The translations under genes and the position numbers were made by a program. Positions 1 to 11,731 of a stretch of DNA of 64,000 bases are shown piece by piece. Source of the DNA: Microbaculum marinisediminis. GTDB taxonomy: Bacteria > Pseudomonadota > Alphaproteobacteria > Rhizobiales > Tepidamorphaceae. The DNA is taken from assembly GCF_025397915.1 (NCBI RefSeq), contig NZ_JALIDZ010000001.1:62001-126000 (forward strand). The letters are read 5' to 3'. The first letter of the stretch is position 1, and each line of letters begins with the position of its first letter. The notes beneath the pieces were generated by a model. It saw nothing but the letters and a program-made list of their open reading frames with translations. It searched no databases and was not told where the DNA came from.

Positions 1-207
1 ACGCCTGCTCCGTCGCTAGTCAAACACGTCCCGCATCCGAAAATGCGGACGAGCCGCAATCTTCAGATCCTGCTGACCAATACGGAGACCCCTCCGTCCC
101 CGACGAAGGAGGAATTTGACCCGAAAGTCTTTAAGTTCGCTTAACCTTGATATCGGGCGGGAAACGGGGCTTTCACCGGCCCCACCCGATCACCGGTGTG
201 GCGCGGA
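1..207. other. Intergenic stretch at the window edge
   Basis: No gene can be supported here. Two plus-strand frames are open from the left edge (stops at 142-144 and 117-119), but neither encodes anything recognisable and their third-position GC is low for this genome. An imperfect inverted repeat (152-161 and 181-190, arms ATCGGGCGGG and CCCACCCGAT) lies just past the ppdK stop and could help end that transcript, although no T-run follows it on the minus strand. Confidence 0.4.
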
Positions 208-2886
<2,679 letters not shown>

Positions 2887-3143
2887 TCTACAGCATCCCC
2901 GCATTCCGACCGGTTGCTTCCGGCGCCCTTCCCATCGCGCAATTCCGCTCATGTTTCAATGTTGCGACAGAAGTTTGATTCTCTCGCGCGCGAAATTCCC
3001 AATGATTCCGGTGCGATTCCGCGTAAACCGCTTGTTAACCATAGGAGCGCAGAGTGTCATTTGGCGCACAGAATGCGCTTCTAGAATCGGCCCGTCGCGA
3101 TCGGCAAGCCGGGAATCCCGACCGGACGGGCGGGAGATGACCC
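2887..3143. promoter_or_regulatory. Divergent intergenic region with GANTC cluster and CtrA-like site
   Basis: This 257-base gap separates ppdK (minus) from a small exported protein (plus). Five GANTC sequences, the recognition site of the CcrM methyltransferase encoded at 25580, lie at 2977, 3004, 3015, 3084 and 3113. A TTAACCAT element, matching the short CtrA motif of alphaproteobacteria, lies at 3035-3042, and with the upstream TAAA it gives TAAA-N7-TTAA, one mismatch from the full CtrA site. Cell-cycle control of one or both genes is an inference from these motifs; no transcription start can be seen. Confidence 0.4.
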
Positions 3144-3464
3144 ATGAAAACGCTCTTGGCGACGCTGGCGCTCTCGACGGCGCTCTCGACAGGGCTCGCC
3201 GCCGGCGCGCAGGCATCGGACGTGTTCGACGCCTCGCCGGCCCTGCGCTTCTGCGCGGCGGGGATGATCGGCGGATTCGGCAACGGTCTCGACGAACGCG
3301 CCTGCGCGAAATATTTCGACCTGCCGTCCAACTACCACTTCGCCTGCGCGCGCGGCGTCGTGCGCGGGTTCAAGACGGCGGTCGACCGGGCGGCCTGCGT
3401 GTCGTTCTTCGAAGGCCAGGTCGCGGCCGCCAGGACGGCCTACGTCAAGCCGGCAGGCCGGTAG
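3144..3464 (+). CDS. Small exported protein with duplicated C-x16-C motif
   Basis: Unrecognised 106-residue protein. Residues 1-25 form a Sec signal peptide (MKTLLATLALSTALS..., cleavage likely after AQA or AQAS), so the mature part should be periplasmic or secreted. The mature chain holds four cysteines (37, 54, 68, 85) in two ungapped copies of a 23-residue unit, residues 36-58 and 67-89: each has C-A-x-G, then G-F, then D-x-x-A-C-x-x-[YF]-F. Nine of 23 positions are identical between copies. Two disulfides, one per unit, are an inference. The start is supported by GGGAG a few bases upstream of the ATG. It faces ppdK across a GANTC-rich region and is followed by a convergent DUF3096 gene. 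Confidence 0.75.
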   Translation: MKTLLATLALSTALSTGLAAGAQASDVFDASPALRFCAAGMIGGFGNGLDERACAKYFDLPSNYHFACARGVVRGFKTAVDRAACVSFFEGQVAAARTAYVKPAGR

Positions 3465-3489
3465 ACCACCGGCCCTCCGCCGCCTCGCC

Positions 3490-3627
3490 TCAGGGCACGA
3501 GCCCGAGGATGCCGATCGCGATCAGATAGATCGCCACGACGTAGTTCAGAAGGCGTGGCATGACCAGAACCAGGACGCCCGCGATCAGGGCGATGAGCGG
3601 TTCCGGATTGGCGATACTGATTTCCAT
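3490..3627 (-). CDS. Small membrane protein, DUF3096 family
   Basis: A 45-residue protein, MEISIANPEPLIALIAGVLV... ending IGILGLVP. It consists of two short hydrophobic segments (about residues 10-23 and 29-43) separated by the polar turn MPRLLN, which is the hallmark of DUF3096 (inner-membrane miniproteins of unknown function common in proteobacteria). A GGAGA ribosome-binding site lies 8 bases before the ATG. The function is unknown; many such genes occur singly, as here, between unrelated genes. Confidence 0.8.
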   Translation of the reverse strand: MEISIANPEPLIALIAGVLVLVMPRLLNYVVAIYLIAIGILGLVP

Positions 3628-3860
3628 GGGAATGGTCTCCGGCGGGTAGGCGACGAATCACGTCTGGCACCGCGATCGTATACGCCGCCCGGCGACGCCC
3701 GGTCATCCGTGGCGGGCGGGTCTGTGGACAGAAAACCTGCGGCCCGACGGCCCGTCGATCAGGCGTTCCGTCCCTCTGAGAATCAGCTGTAATGCGCCGC
3801 CCGCCGGGCACCGGCGCGTGCGGGGACAATCAAAATAAAACTCACGAGGGGGGAAATCCC

Positions 3861-4232
3861 ATGTCCATCACACCCGCCTGGTTTTTCCGGGCATCCGTAA
3901 TCTATGCGCTGATCGCAATGGCGCTCGGCATCCACATGGCGGCTTCGGGCAACCACGGCCAGCTTACGACGCACGCGCACATCAATCTCGTCGGCTGGGT
4001 GACGATCTTCCTTTACGGCGCGTTCCTCAAGATGCATCCGGCCAGCAACGGGCGGCTGTCTTCGCTTCTTTGGCTCCTGGCCAATGCCGGCGTCATCCTC
4101 ATGGCGATCGGCATCTACATCGTCTACGCCGGCAATCCGGAAACCGGCGATCCCTTCGCCATCGTCGGCTCGCTCCTCACCATCCTGGCGATGGCAGTCT
4201 TCGCGGTGATCGTCTACCGGGCGCGGGACTGA
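3861..4232 (+). CDS. Four-helix membrane protein with HAHxNLxGW motif
   Basis: A 123-residue inner-membrane protein with four predicted transmembrane helices (about residues 9-27, 40-58, 69-88 and 99-118). The motif THAHINLVGWVT near residue 38 resembles the helix of heme-copper oxidase subunit I-like proteins, and homologues are often loosely annotated as cytochrome-c-oxidase-like; no metal- or heme-binding role is shown for this short protein, which lacks the other oxidase helices. The ATG at 3861 follows GAGGGGGGAAA; an upstream in-frame ATG at 3792 would add 23 polar residues and has no good ribosome-binding site. It converges with glyS, and a short inverted repeat (CCCGCG-AA-CGCGGG, about 4269-4286) lies between them. 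Confidence 0.7.
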   Translation: MSITPAWFFRASVIYALIAMALGIHMAASGNHGQLTTHAHINLVGWVTIFLYGAFLKMHPASNGRLSSLLWLLANAGVILMAIGIYIVYAGNPETGDPFAIVGSLLTILAMAVFAVIVYRARD

Positions 4233-4303
4233 ACGCACCGGGAAACGACGGCCTTTGCCTCTCCCGCTCGCTCCCGCGAACGCGGGACTGAGCGGAGGGG
4301 GTA

Positions 4304-6580
4304 TCAGCCGGCGATCCTGGAGAAGTCCGCCACGCGGTCCATCGCGGCGCGGATCTGCGACAGCAGGCGCAGACGGTTTCCGCGCAATGCCGGATCGTCG
4401 GCGTTGACCGTCACCTCGTCGAAGAAGACGTCGACGGGGCCGCGCAGCTTCGCCAAGGCACTCATCGCGCCGGCGAAATCCTCGCGACGCAGCGCCTTCT
4501 CCGCCTCGCTAGCGACCTCGTCGATGCGCTGGAACAGCGTCCGCTCCTCGTCCTGGGTGAAGGCCTTGGCATCGGCGTAGCCGGCGTGCGAGCGGCCGTC
4601 CTTCTTTTCCTCGATGCGCAGGATGTTGGAAGCGCGACGATAGGCCGTGAGCAGGCTCGCGCCGTCCTCGGCGTCGAGGAAGGAGCCGAGCGCCTCGACG
4701 CGGCGCACGACCATCAGCAGGTCGTCCTGGACGAGATGGCCGCCCGTCGCACCGGAGCCGGTCTCCGACGCGCCCCCGGAAGCGCCCCTCGCCTGCTGTC
4801 CCAACGCGAACACGGCATCGACCAGATCGTGGCGGGCGCCGTCCTCGCGCAACTGCACCTTCAGGCGGTCGGCGAAGAAGGCGAGGAGATCGTCGGCGAT
4901 GCCGGGCAGCTTTTCCAGATCCGGCTGGTGGACGCGATAGATCTCCGCGGCGATCCCGTCGTGCACGTCCGGGCTCAGATTGAGCCCGCGCATCGCGATC
5001 ACCTCGTCGATGGCCTGGGCCAGCGCGTTGTCGGCCGAGCGTTCGGATTCGATGCGGAAGGCCAGCATCGCGGCGATGGAGCGCAGATGCAGGCGCAGCT
5101 CGTTGGTCAGGACGATGCGGATCACGCCGAGCGCGGCGCGCCGCAGCGCATAGGGGTCCTTGGAGCCGGTGGGCTTCTCGTCGATCGCCCAGAACCCGGT
5201 CAGGATGTCGAGCCGGTCGGCCAGCGCCACCGCGACCGAGACGGGAGCGGTCGGCACGGCATCGCCGGCGCCGGCGGGCTTGTAGTGGTCGCGGATCGCG
5301 TCGGCGACGGCCTCGTCCTCGCCCTGGTCGAGGGCGTAGTAGCGGCCCATGACGCCCTGCAGTTCCGGGAACTCCCCGACCATCTCGGTGACGAGATCGG
5401 CCTTGGCGAGCCGGGCGGCCCGCTCGGCCTCGTCCTCGTTGGCGCCGACCAGTGGCGCGAGTTCCTTGGCCAGCCGGGCGATCCGCTCGACGCGCTCGGC
5501 CTGGGTGCCGAGCTTCTCGTGGAAGACGATGTCGCGCAGCTTCTCGGCGTGGACGTCCAGCTTGGTGTTGCGGTCGGTGTCGAAGAAGAAGCGGGCGTCG
5601 GACAGGCGCGCGGCGATGACGCGGCCGTTGCCGGCGACGATCTTCTCGCCGCCATCCTCGGCCGCCAGGTTGGAGACCAGCAGGTAGTTCGGCGCCAGCG
5701 CCCCGGTCTTCGGGTCGCGCACGACGAAGCACTTCTGATTGGCGCGGATCGTCAGGCGCACCACTTCCGGCGGGATCTTCAGGAAGTCCGGATCGAAGGC
5801 GCCCATCAGCACGACCGGCCACTCGACGAGGCCGGCGACCTCCTCGACCAGTCCTTCGTCCTCGACCACCTCCAGCCCCTGCGCGAAGGCAAGGGTGCGG
5901 GCGTCGGTGCGGATGATCTCGCGGCGGCGCTCGGGGTCGAGGACGACGAAGGCCTTCTCCAGCTTCTCGACATAATCGTCGAAGCGGCGCACCTCGAAGG
6001 TATCCGGCGCCATGAAGCGATGCCCGCGCGTCACGCGGCCGGAACGCAGACCGTCGACCTCGAAATCGACGACCTCGGTATCCTCGGTCTCCGGCCCGAA
6101 CACGCAGAGGATCGACTGCAACGGCCGCACCCAGCGCAACGATCCCGATCCCCAGCGCATCGACTTCGGCCAGGGAAAACGCCGGATGACGTCGGGCACG
6201 ATATCGGCGATCACCGCGGTCGCCTCGCGGCCGGGCTTCTCGATCACGGCGACGTAGAACTCGCCCTTCTTCGGATCGCTTTCGACCTTCGCCTCGTCGA
6301 TGGAGGCGAGGCCGGCGGCCTTCAGGAAGCCTTCGAGGGCCTTGTCGGGCGCGCCGACGCGGGGGCCCTTTCGCTCTTCCCGCGTATCGGGGCTTCGCGC
6401 GGGAACGCCGGTGACGTTCAGGGTGAGCCGGCGCGGCGTCGCGAAGGCGGACGCCGATTCATAAGTAAGCCCGGCATCGACCAGCGCGTCGGTGACGAGC
6501 TTGCGCAGATCCTCGCCGGCGCGGCCCTGCATGCGCGCGGGGATTTCCTCGGAGAACAGTTCCAGCAAAAGGTCGGGCAT
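4304..6580 (-). CDS. glyS: Glycine--tRNA ligase beta subunit
   Basis: Beta chain of the bacterial alpha2beta2 glycyl-tRNA synthetase, which charges tRNA-Gly in the cytoplasm; the beta subunit holds tRNA recognition, an HD-like domain and the C-terminal anticodon-binding domain. It starts [17 protein letters not shown], the family's standard N-terminus, and contains KSMRWG and the [12 protein letters not shown] segment. At 758 residues it is longer than the usual 690-710, partly from a Gly/Ser-rich insertion near residue 597 ([15 protein letters not shown]) before the C-terminal domain. It lies 9 bases downstream of glyQ, so the two are co-transcribed. Confidence 0.97.
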   Translation of the reverse strand: MPDLLLELFSEEIPARMQGRAGEDLRKLVTDALVDAGLTYESASAFATPRRLTLNVTGVPARSPDTREERKGPRVGAPDKALEGFLKAAGLASIDEAKVESDPKKGEFYVAVIEKPGREATAVIADIVPDVIRRFPWPKSMRWGSGSLRWVRPLQSILCVFGPETEDTEVVDFEVDGLRSGRVTRGHRFMAPDTFEVRRFDDYVEKLEKAFVVLDPERRREIIRTDARTLAFAQGLEVVEDEGLVEEVAGLVEWPVVLMGAFDPDFLKIPPEVVRLTIRANQKCFVVRDPKTGALAPNYLLVSNLAAEDGGEKIVAGNGRVIAARLSDARFFFDTDRNTKLDVHAEKLRDIVFHEKLGTQAERVERIARLAKELAPLVGANEDEAERAARLAKADLVTEMVGEFPELQGVMGRYYALDQGEDEAVADAIRDHYKPAGAGDAVPTAPVSVAVALADRLDILTGFWAIDEKPTGSKDPYALRRAALGVIRIVLTNELRLHLRSIAAMLAFRIESERSADNALAQAIDEVIAMRGLNLSPDVHDGIAAEIYRVHQPDLEKLPGIADDLLAFFADRLKVQLREDGARHDLVDAVFALGQQARGASGGASETGSGATGGHLVQDDLLMVVRRVEALGSFLDAEDGASLLTAYRRASNILRIEEKKDGRSHAGYADAKAFTQDEERTLFQRIDEVASEAEKALRREDFAGAMSALAKLRGPVDVFFDEVTVNADDPALRGNRLRLLSQIRAAMDRVADFSRIAG

Positions 6581-6589
6581 GATCGTCGC

Positions 6590-7522
<933 letters not shown>

Positions 7523-7595
7523 AACGGCACTGGGGGTTGGGCGCGCGGACCGTATCGGCGCGCCCCGTAACGGTCAATACGACCGTGCCGCCATG

Positions 7596-7793
7596 TCAGC
7601 GCTTCTTTCGCGGTGTGTAGACGCCGGTCTCGGGATCACGTTCGAGGTGGACGACCTCGCCGGGCTGCCGTTCGGCAGGGTCCCGCAGGAGCTTGGCGAA
7701 CATCGACCGCCCGCGGCCGTGCTCGCGCATCAGCCGCCAGGCGGCGACGGCGCCGCCCATGACGAGACCACCGATGAGCAAGGGGTTTGCCAT
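7596..7793 (-). CDS. Small single-pass membrane protein, unknown
   Basis: A 65-residue protein starting MANPLLIGGLVMGGAVAAW. One N-terminal hydrophobic segment (about residues 4-19) is followed by a basic, soluble tail ending TPRKKR, so it is probably anchored in the inner membrane with a cytoplasmic tail. No family is recognised. It begins 13 bases downstream of the S49 peptidase stop, suggesting co-transcription with it. The ATG at 7793 is chosen over an upstream start because the 41 extra residues would be the shadow of the peptidase gene's 3' end. Confidence 0.6.
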   Translation of the reverse strand: MANPLLIGGLVMGGAVAAWRLMREHGRGRSMFAKLLRDPAERQPGEVVHLERDPETGVYTPRKKR

Positions 7794-7806
7794 TCGCGCC
7801 AATCCT

Positions 7807-8667
7807 CTAGAGGCCGAAACGCGACCACAGGGCGCGCGCCTCGATCGCCGAAACGATATCGTCGGCGAAGGCCACCGCGCCGGCTTCGGGCGATGCAGAC
7901 AGCCGCAGCCGGCCAAGCAGGCCGCCGCGTTGCGTCGAAATCGGCACGAGGCGCACCTTATCGCCGTAGCGCTCCTTCATGACGCCCTTGAGATCGCCCA
8001 GGCGGTCGGCCAGTCCGAGCTCGACGGCCTTCGTGCCGGACCAGAATTCGCCGGAAAACAGCAGCTTGTCGGAGCCCTTCAGCGCCGCGCCGCGGCGTGA
8101 TTTCACCAGGTCTATGAACATCGCGTGGACATCCTTCTGCAGCGTCTTAAGCCGCTTGATGTCCTCGGGCTTCTCCGGCTGGAACGGGTCGAGCGCCACC
8201 TTGCGGTCGCCGGCGGTATAGACGCGCCGCTCCACGCCGATCTTCTCCATCGCCTTGTCGAAGCCGAAGGTGGCGGCGACGACGCCGATCGAACCGACGA
8301 TGGAACTGGGATCGACGACGATCTCGTCGCCGGCGGCCGCGATCATGTATCCGCCCGACGCGCCGACATCCTCGATGAAGACGAAGACCGGCTTGCCGTG
8401 CTCCTCGGCGAGCGCGCGGATGCGCCGGAAGATCAGATGGCTCTGCACCGGCGAGCCGCCCGGCGAGTTGACGACCACGGCGACGGCGACGGCACGCGAG
8501 ATCTTGAAGGCGGCCTCGAGCGGGCCGGCGAGAGCGGACAGCGACAGGCCCGGCCGCAGCGGCGTCGCCATGCCGATCGGGCCGGTCAGGCGCAGCACCG
8601 GCACCAGCGGATGGCTTTCGTGCCATTTTGCCGGCAACAGCCCGCGAAGTCGTTCAAACAGCATCAT
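7807..8667 (-). CDS. S49 family serine peptidase (SppA/SohB type)
   Basis: Signal-peptide-peptidase-like serine protease of 286 residues, the short single-domain form. The core has VVNSPGGSP near residue 68, then VFIEDVGASGGYMIAAAGD near residue 100 with the catalytic Ser in GASGGY, then SIVGSIGVV. Unlike E. coli SppA there is no clear N-terminal membrane helix, only a short amphipathic start (MMLFERLRGLLP). It should degrade membrane-associated peptides or small proteins. The double ATG at 8662-8667 follows GGAGAAC. It sits 52 bases downstream of the methyltransferase gene and upstream of glyQS. Confidence 0.9.
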   Translation of the reverse strand: MMLFERLRGLLPAKWHESHPLVPVLRLTGPIGMATPLRPGLSLSALAGPLEAAFKISRAVAVAVVVNSPGGSPVQSHLIFRRIRALAEEHGKPVFVFIEDVGASGGYMIAAAGDEIVVDPSSIVGSIGVVAATFGFDKAMEKIGVERRVYTAGDRKVALDPFQPEKPEDIKRLKTLQKDVHAMFIDLVKSRRGAALKGSDKLLFSGEFWSGTKAVELGLADRLGDLKGVMKERYGDKVRLVPISTQRGGLLGRLRLSASPEAGAVAFADDIVSAIEARALWSRFGL

Positions 8668-8719
8668 ACGGCGTTCTCCGAGACCCAACACATGTATCGC
8701 GCCGGCGCCGGGCGCAAGA

Positions 8720-9490
8720 TCAAGACGACAAATCGAACGCCGCGCCCCGGCGCAGCACCGCCTCGACCTCGGCGCGAAAGCCGTGGCCGCGCGCCCCGTG
8801 CAGGACGAGACCCGGCCGGATCGCCAGCGGCGCGCGGCTGCCCTTGCGGCCTTGCACGACGATGCGAGTGGCCGCTTCGCCGGGCCGCGGATGAACGGGC
8901 AGCACGACGGCCCCACCGAAGCGCTTGCCGAAGGCCTCGAGAACCATCGCCAGCGCCGCGGCGCGATGAACCAGGGTCAGGCTGCCGCCCGGCTTCACCG
9001 CGGCGGCGGCGAACCGCAGCCAGGCGTCGAGATCCGCATCGGGCGCGGCGTGGGCGGCGGCCTTGGCCGGCGACGTGCGGCTCGACGCCGGATCGTAGAA
9101 GGGCGGGTTGGCCACGGCATGGTCGGCCACGGCCGTCAATCCCGCGCGGCGGACAGCGCCGCGCACCGTCACGTCGGCGACGACGACGCCGGCGCGGTCA
9201 CCGAAACCGTTGCGTTTCAAATTGTCGCGGGCGAGGCCGCCCGTCGCCGGGTCGGCCTCCACCAGCACCGCGCGCGTATCGGGCACGCGGCACAGCGCGC
9301 ACAATCCGGCGACGCCGACCCCGGACCCGATGTCGATCAGCGTCTCGCCGGGCATCAGCGGCGCCATGGCCGCGATCAGCACCGCCTCGATGCCCGAGCG
9401 GTGGCCCTTGCGCGGCTGCACGACCGAAAGGCGACCGCCAAGGAAATCGTCGGCGGTAAAATCGGGAGAGTCGGCTGTTTCGCCGGTCAT
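8720..9490 (-). CDS. TrmN6-like tRNA1(Val) (adenine-N6)-methyltransferase family protein
   Basis: SAM-dependent methyltransferase of 256 residues. Motif I (LIDIGSGVGVAGL, about residue 50) and the catalytic NPPF motif (VANPPFYDP, about residue 125) place it in the N6-adenine class that includes TrmN6/YfiC, which modifies A37 of tRNA1(Val). The exact RNA target is inferred from the family only. The ATG overlaps the stop of the upstream DUF2007 gene in an ATGA junction, implying translational coupling; this overlap also decides the start against longer in-frame readings. Confidence 0.85.
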   Translation of the reverse strand: MTGETADSPDFTADDFLGGRLSVVQPRKGHRSGIEAVLIAAMAPLMPGETLIDIGSGVGVAGLCALCRVPDTRAVLVEADPATGGLARDNLKRNGFGDRAGVVVADVTVRGAVRRAGLTAVADHAVANPPFYDPASSRTSPAKAAAHAAPDADLDAWLRFAAAAVKPGGSLTLVHRAAALAMVLEAFGKRFGGAVVLPVHPRPGEAATRIVVQGRKGSRAPLAIRPGLVLHGARGHGFRAEVEAVLRRGAAFDLSS

Positions 9491-9705
9491 TTCAGGTCTT
9501 TTTCGAGTCCGGCGTCGATCAGCAGACGGCGCGCCTCGTCGACCGCATCGCTGTCGACCAGCAAGCGGCGCGGCAACACGCCCAGGGAGCCCTCGACCAC
9601 GCTCATGTTCTGGTCGAAGACGGCGCAGACGATGCCGGCATCCTTCAAGAGCGCCTCGACGAAGGACAAAAGCACCATATCGTTGGTTCTGAGCAACTCT
9701 GTCAT
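9487..9705 (-). CDS. DUF2007 family protein (putative signal-transducing)
   Basis: A 72-residue soluble protein: MTELLRTNDMVLLSFVEALLKDAG, then FDQNMS and a C-terminal LVDSDAVDEARRLL segment, the pattern of DUF2007 (a PII-like small fold, called putative signal transducing protein). In alphaproteobacteria it is regularly found between a TrmN6-like gene and, divergently, the long-chain polyprenyl diphosphate synthase gene, exactly as here. Function unknown. Confidence 0.85.
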   Translation of the reverse strand: MTELLRTNDMVLLSFVEALLKDAGIVCAVFDQNMSVVEGSLGVLPRRLLVDSDAVDEARRLLIDAGLEKDLK

Positions 9706-9821
9706 GGCGAATTAGTCGCATGGCCGGCCCGGACTAGCAATTCGTCGCGTCCTGTGGCTATTGCCCCGCGGGATGGGGGAACCTAATGTCCTTCAGGATC
9801 GTTGCGGCAACGAGGTAACGC

Positions 9822-10838
9822 GTGGGGAACGTCGTATCACTCCAGAAACCGCCGGAATCCGAAGCCGGCATCGAACGGCTCGTCGGCCTGGTGTCCGGCG
9901 ACATGGCCCGGGTCAACGAGATGATCCTGTCCCGGACGGGATCGGACGTGCAGCTGATTCCAGAGGTCGCCGCGCATCTGATCGAGTCCGGCGGCAAGCG
10001 GCTGCGGCCGATGCTGACGCTCGCCGGGGCCCAGATGTTCGGCTACGACGGCAGTAGGCACATCAAGCTCGCGGCCAGCGTCGAGTTCATGCACACCGCC
10101 ACGCTGCTGCACGACGACGTGGTGGACGAGAGCGACATGCGGCGCGGCAAGGCCGCGGCACGCATGGTGTGGGGCAACGAGGCGAGCGTCCTCGTCGGCG
10201 ACTTCCTGCTTGGCCAGGCCTTCAAGATGATGGTCGAGGTCGGATCACTTCCCGCCCTCGACGTCCTGTCGGACGCGGCCGCAGTGATCGCCGAGGGCGA
10301 AGTGATGCAGCTTGTCACCGCCCAGAACACGACGACCAACGAGGACGAGTATCTCGCCGTCATCCGCGCGAAGACCGCCGCCCTGTTCGCGGCGGCCTGC
10401 GAGGTCGGTGCGATCGTGGCCGACCGCAGCGCCGACGAGCGCGGGGCTTTGCGCTCCTACGGCACCAATCTCGGCCTTGCCTTCCAGCTCGTCGATGACG
10501 CGCTCGACTATTCGGGCGCGCAGGCGAATCTGGGCAAACGGGTCGGCGACGACTTCCGCGACGGCAAGATCACCCTGCCCGTGCTGCTCGCCTACCGGCG
10601 CGGCGACGACGACGAGCGGGCGTTCTGGAAGCGCTGCCTGAACGACCGGCAGTCCAGCGAGGCCGATCTCGATCGGGCCATCGCGCTGATGGCGACCCAC
10701 CGGGCGCTCGACGACACGATCGCCCGGGCCCGGCACTACGGCGCCATGGCCCGCGACGCGCTGGAGATCTTCCCGAAGAGCGACTATCGGCAGGCGCTGA
10801 CCGACGTCGTCGATTTCTGCGTCAGCCGGACGTACTAG
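9822..10838 (+). CDS. ispB: Long-chain (octa/decaprenyl) polyprenyl diphosphate synthase
   Basis: Condenses isopentenyl diphosphate units onto an allylic primer to make the ubiquinone side chain. The 338-residue product has both Asp-rich motifs: LLHDDVVDESDMRRG (first DDxxD, about residue 97) and LVDDALDYSG (second, about residue 224), plus GGKRLRP near residue 56. In alphaproteobacteria the product is usually decaprenyl (Q10), but chain length cannot be read with certainty. It starts with GTG after GAGG. The 3' end overlaps the ispE stop region by 17 bases in tail-to-tail orientation. Confidence 0.93.
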   Translation: MGNVVSLQKPPESEAGIERLVGLVSGDMARVNEMILSRTGSDVQLIPEVAAHLIESGGKRLRPMLTLAGAQMFGYDGSRHIKLAASVEFMHTATLLHDDVVDESDMRRGKAAARMVWGNEASVLVGDFLLGQAFKMMVEVGSLPALDVLSDAAAVIAEGEVMQLVTAQNTTTNEDEYLAVIRAKTAALFAAACEVGAIVADRSADERGALRSYGTNLGLAFQLVDDALDYSGAQANLGKRVGDDFRDGKITLPVLLAYRRGDDDERAFWKRCLNDRQSSEADLDRAIALMATHRALDDTIARARHYGAMARDALEIFPKSDYRQALTDVVDFCVSRTY

Positions 10839-11712
10839 AGCCGCCACCCGTTTTCGTGGCGACCGCCCACCAGTGCGGTCGCGCGGCGCGAATCGATTCT
10901 GCCGCGGCGCGCGCGGCGCCGTCGTCGCGATAGATACCGAAACAGGTGGCGCCGGAGCCCGACATCCGCGCCAGCAGGCAGCCCTCGCCGGCACGGAGCG
11001 CGTTCAGCACCGCATCAACAACCGGGGCAATCCGGATCGCCGGGCCTTCGAGATCGTTGGCCGTATCCCCGAGCCAAACCAGCGCCGAGTCCAGATCGGA
11101 AATACCGGACGGGTCGGGCAGATCGCCCGAAAATCGACCGGTACAGCCGGCGAACACCTCGGCCGTCGAGACGGCGACACCGGGGTTGACCAGAACGAGA
11201 TGGAGCGCCGGAAAGTCACGCAACGGCGCAATATCCTCGCCAATGCCGGTTGCCCGCAGCGGCCGGCCGGTCAGACACATGGGGATATCGGCGCCAAGCC
11301 GCACGCCGAGACCGGCGAGGTCCTCTTCGGTCCAGTCGAGGCGCCACAGGCTGTTCAGCCCGCGCAACGCGGCCGCGGCGTCGGCAGATCCCCCGCCGAT
11401 ACCGGAGGCGACCGGCAGATGCTTTTCGAGGCGCACCTGAGCGCCGGGCGCGGTCTCCGGTTCGAACGCGGCGTCGCGCAGCATCGTCGCCGCACGCAGA
11501 ACGAGATTGTCCCCAGGGTCCGACAGGTCTCCGGAAAAGGGGCCGGTCACGTCGAGCGACAGCCCGGCGGCGGGCGCGAGCGACAGCCGGTCGCCGATGT
11601 CGGCGAACACCGCCAGCGTGTCGATGAGGTGATAGCCGTCACGCCTTCGGCCGGTCACCGCCAGCGCGAGGTTGACCTTGGCGGGCGCCTGCTCGGCAAT
11701 CGCGTTCGCCAC
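10822..11712 (-). CDS. ispE: 4-diphosphocytidyl-2-C-methyl-D-erythritol kinase
   Basis: Third-stage enzyme of the MEP isoprenoid pathway: phosphorylates CDP-ME at the 2-hydroxyl using ATP. GHMP kinase, 296 residues. The N-terminal motif APAKVNLALAVTGRRRDGYH is typical, and the ATP-binding glycine loop LPVASGIGGGSADAA lies near residue 100. The GTG at 11712 is preferred because it puts APAKVN at residue 9 as in homologues; a longer reading runs into the upstream TPR gene. It starts 20 bases after that gene's stop, so the two form a unit. Its last 17 bases overlap ispB antisense. Confidence 0.92.
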   Translation of the reverse strand: MANAIAEQAPAKVNLALAVTGRRRDGYHLIDTLAVFADIGDRLSLAPAAGLSLDVTGPFSGDLSDPGDNLVLRAATMLRDAAFEPETAPGAQVRLEKHLPVASGIGGGSADAAAALRGLNSLWRLDWTEEDLAGLGVRLGADIPMCLTGRPLRATGIGEDIAPLRDFPALHLVLVNPGVAVSTAEVFAGCTGRFSGDLPDPSGISDLDSALVWLGDTANDLEGPAIRIAPVVDAVLNALRAGEGCLLARMSGSGATCFGIYRDDGAARAAAESIRAARPHWWAVATKTGGGSSTSG

Positions 11713-11731
11713 CGTACCGGAACGCCCGGCC

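Noticed and set aside
1-144. Plus-strand frames open from the left edge (stops at 142-144 and 117-119)
   Set aside because: Too short to judge, low third-position GC compared with genes here, and no recognisable product. They could be the tail of a gene outside the window but I cannot support it.
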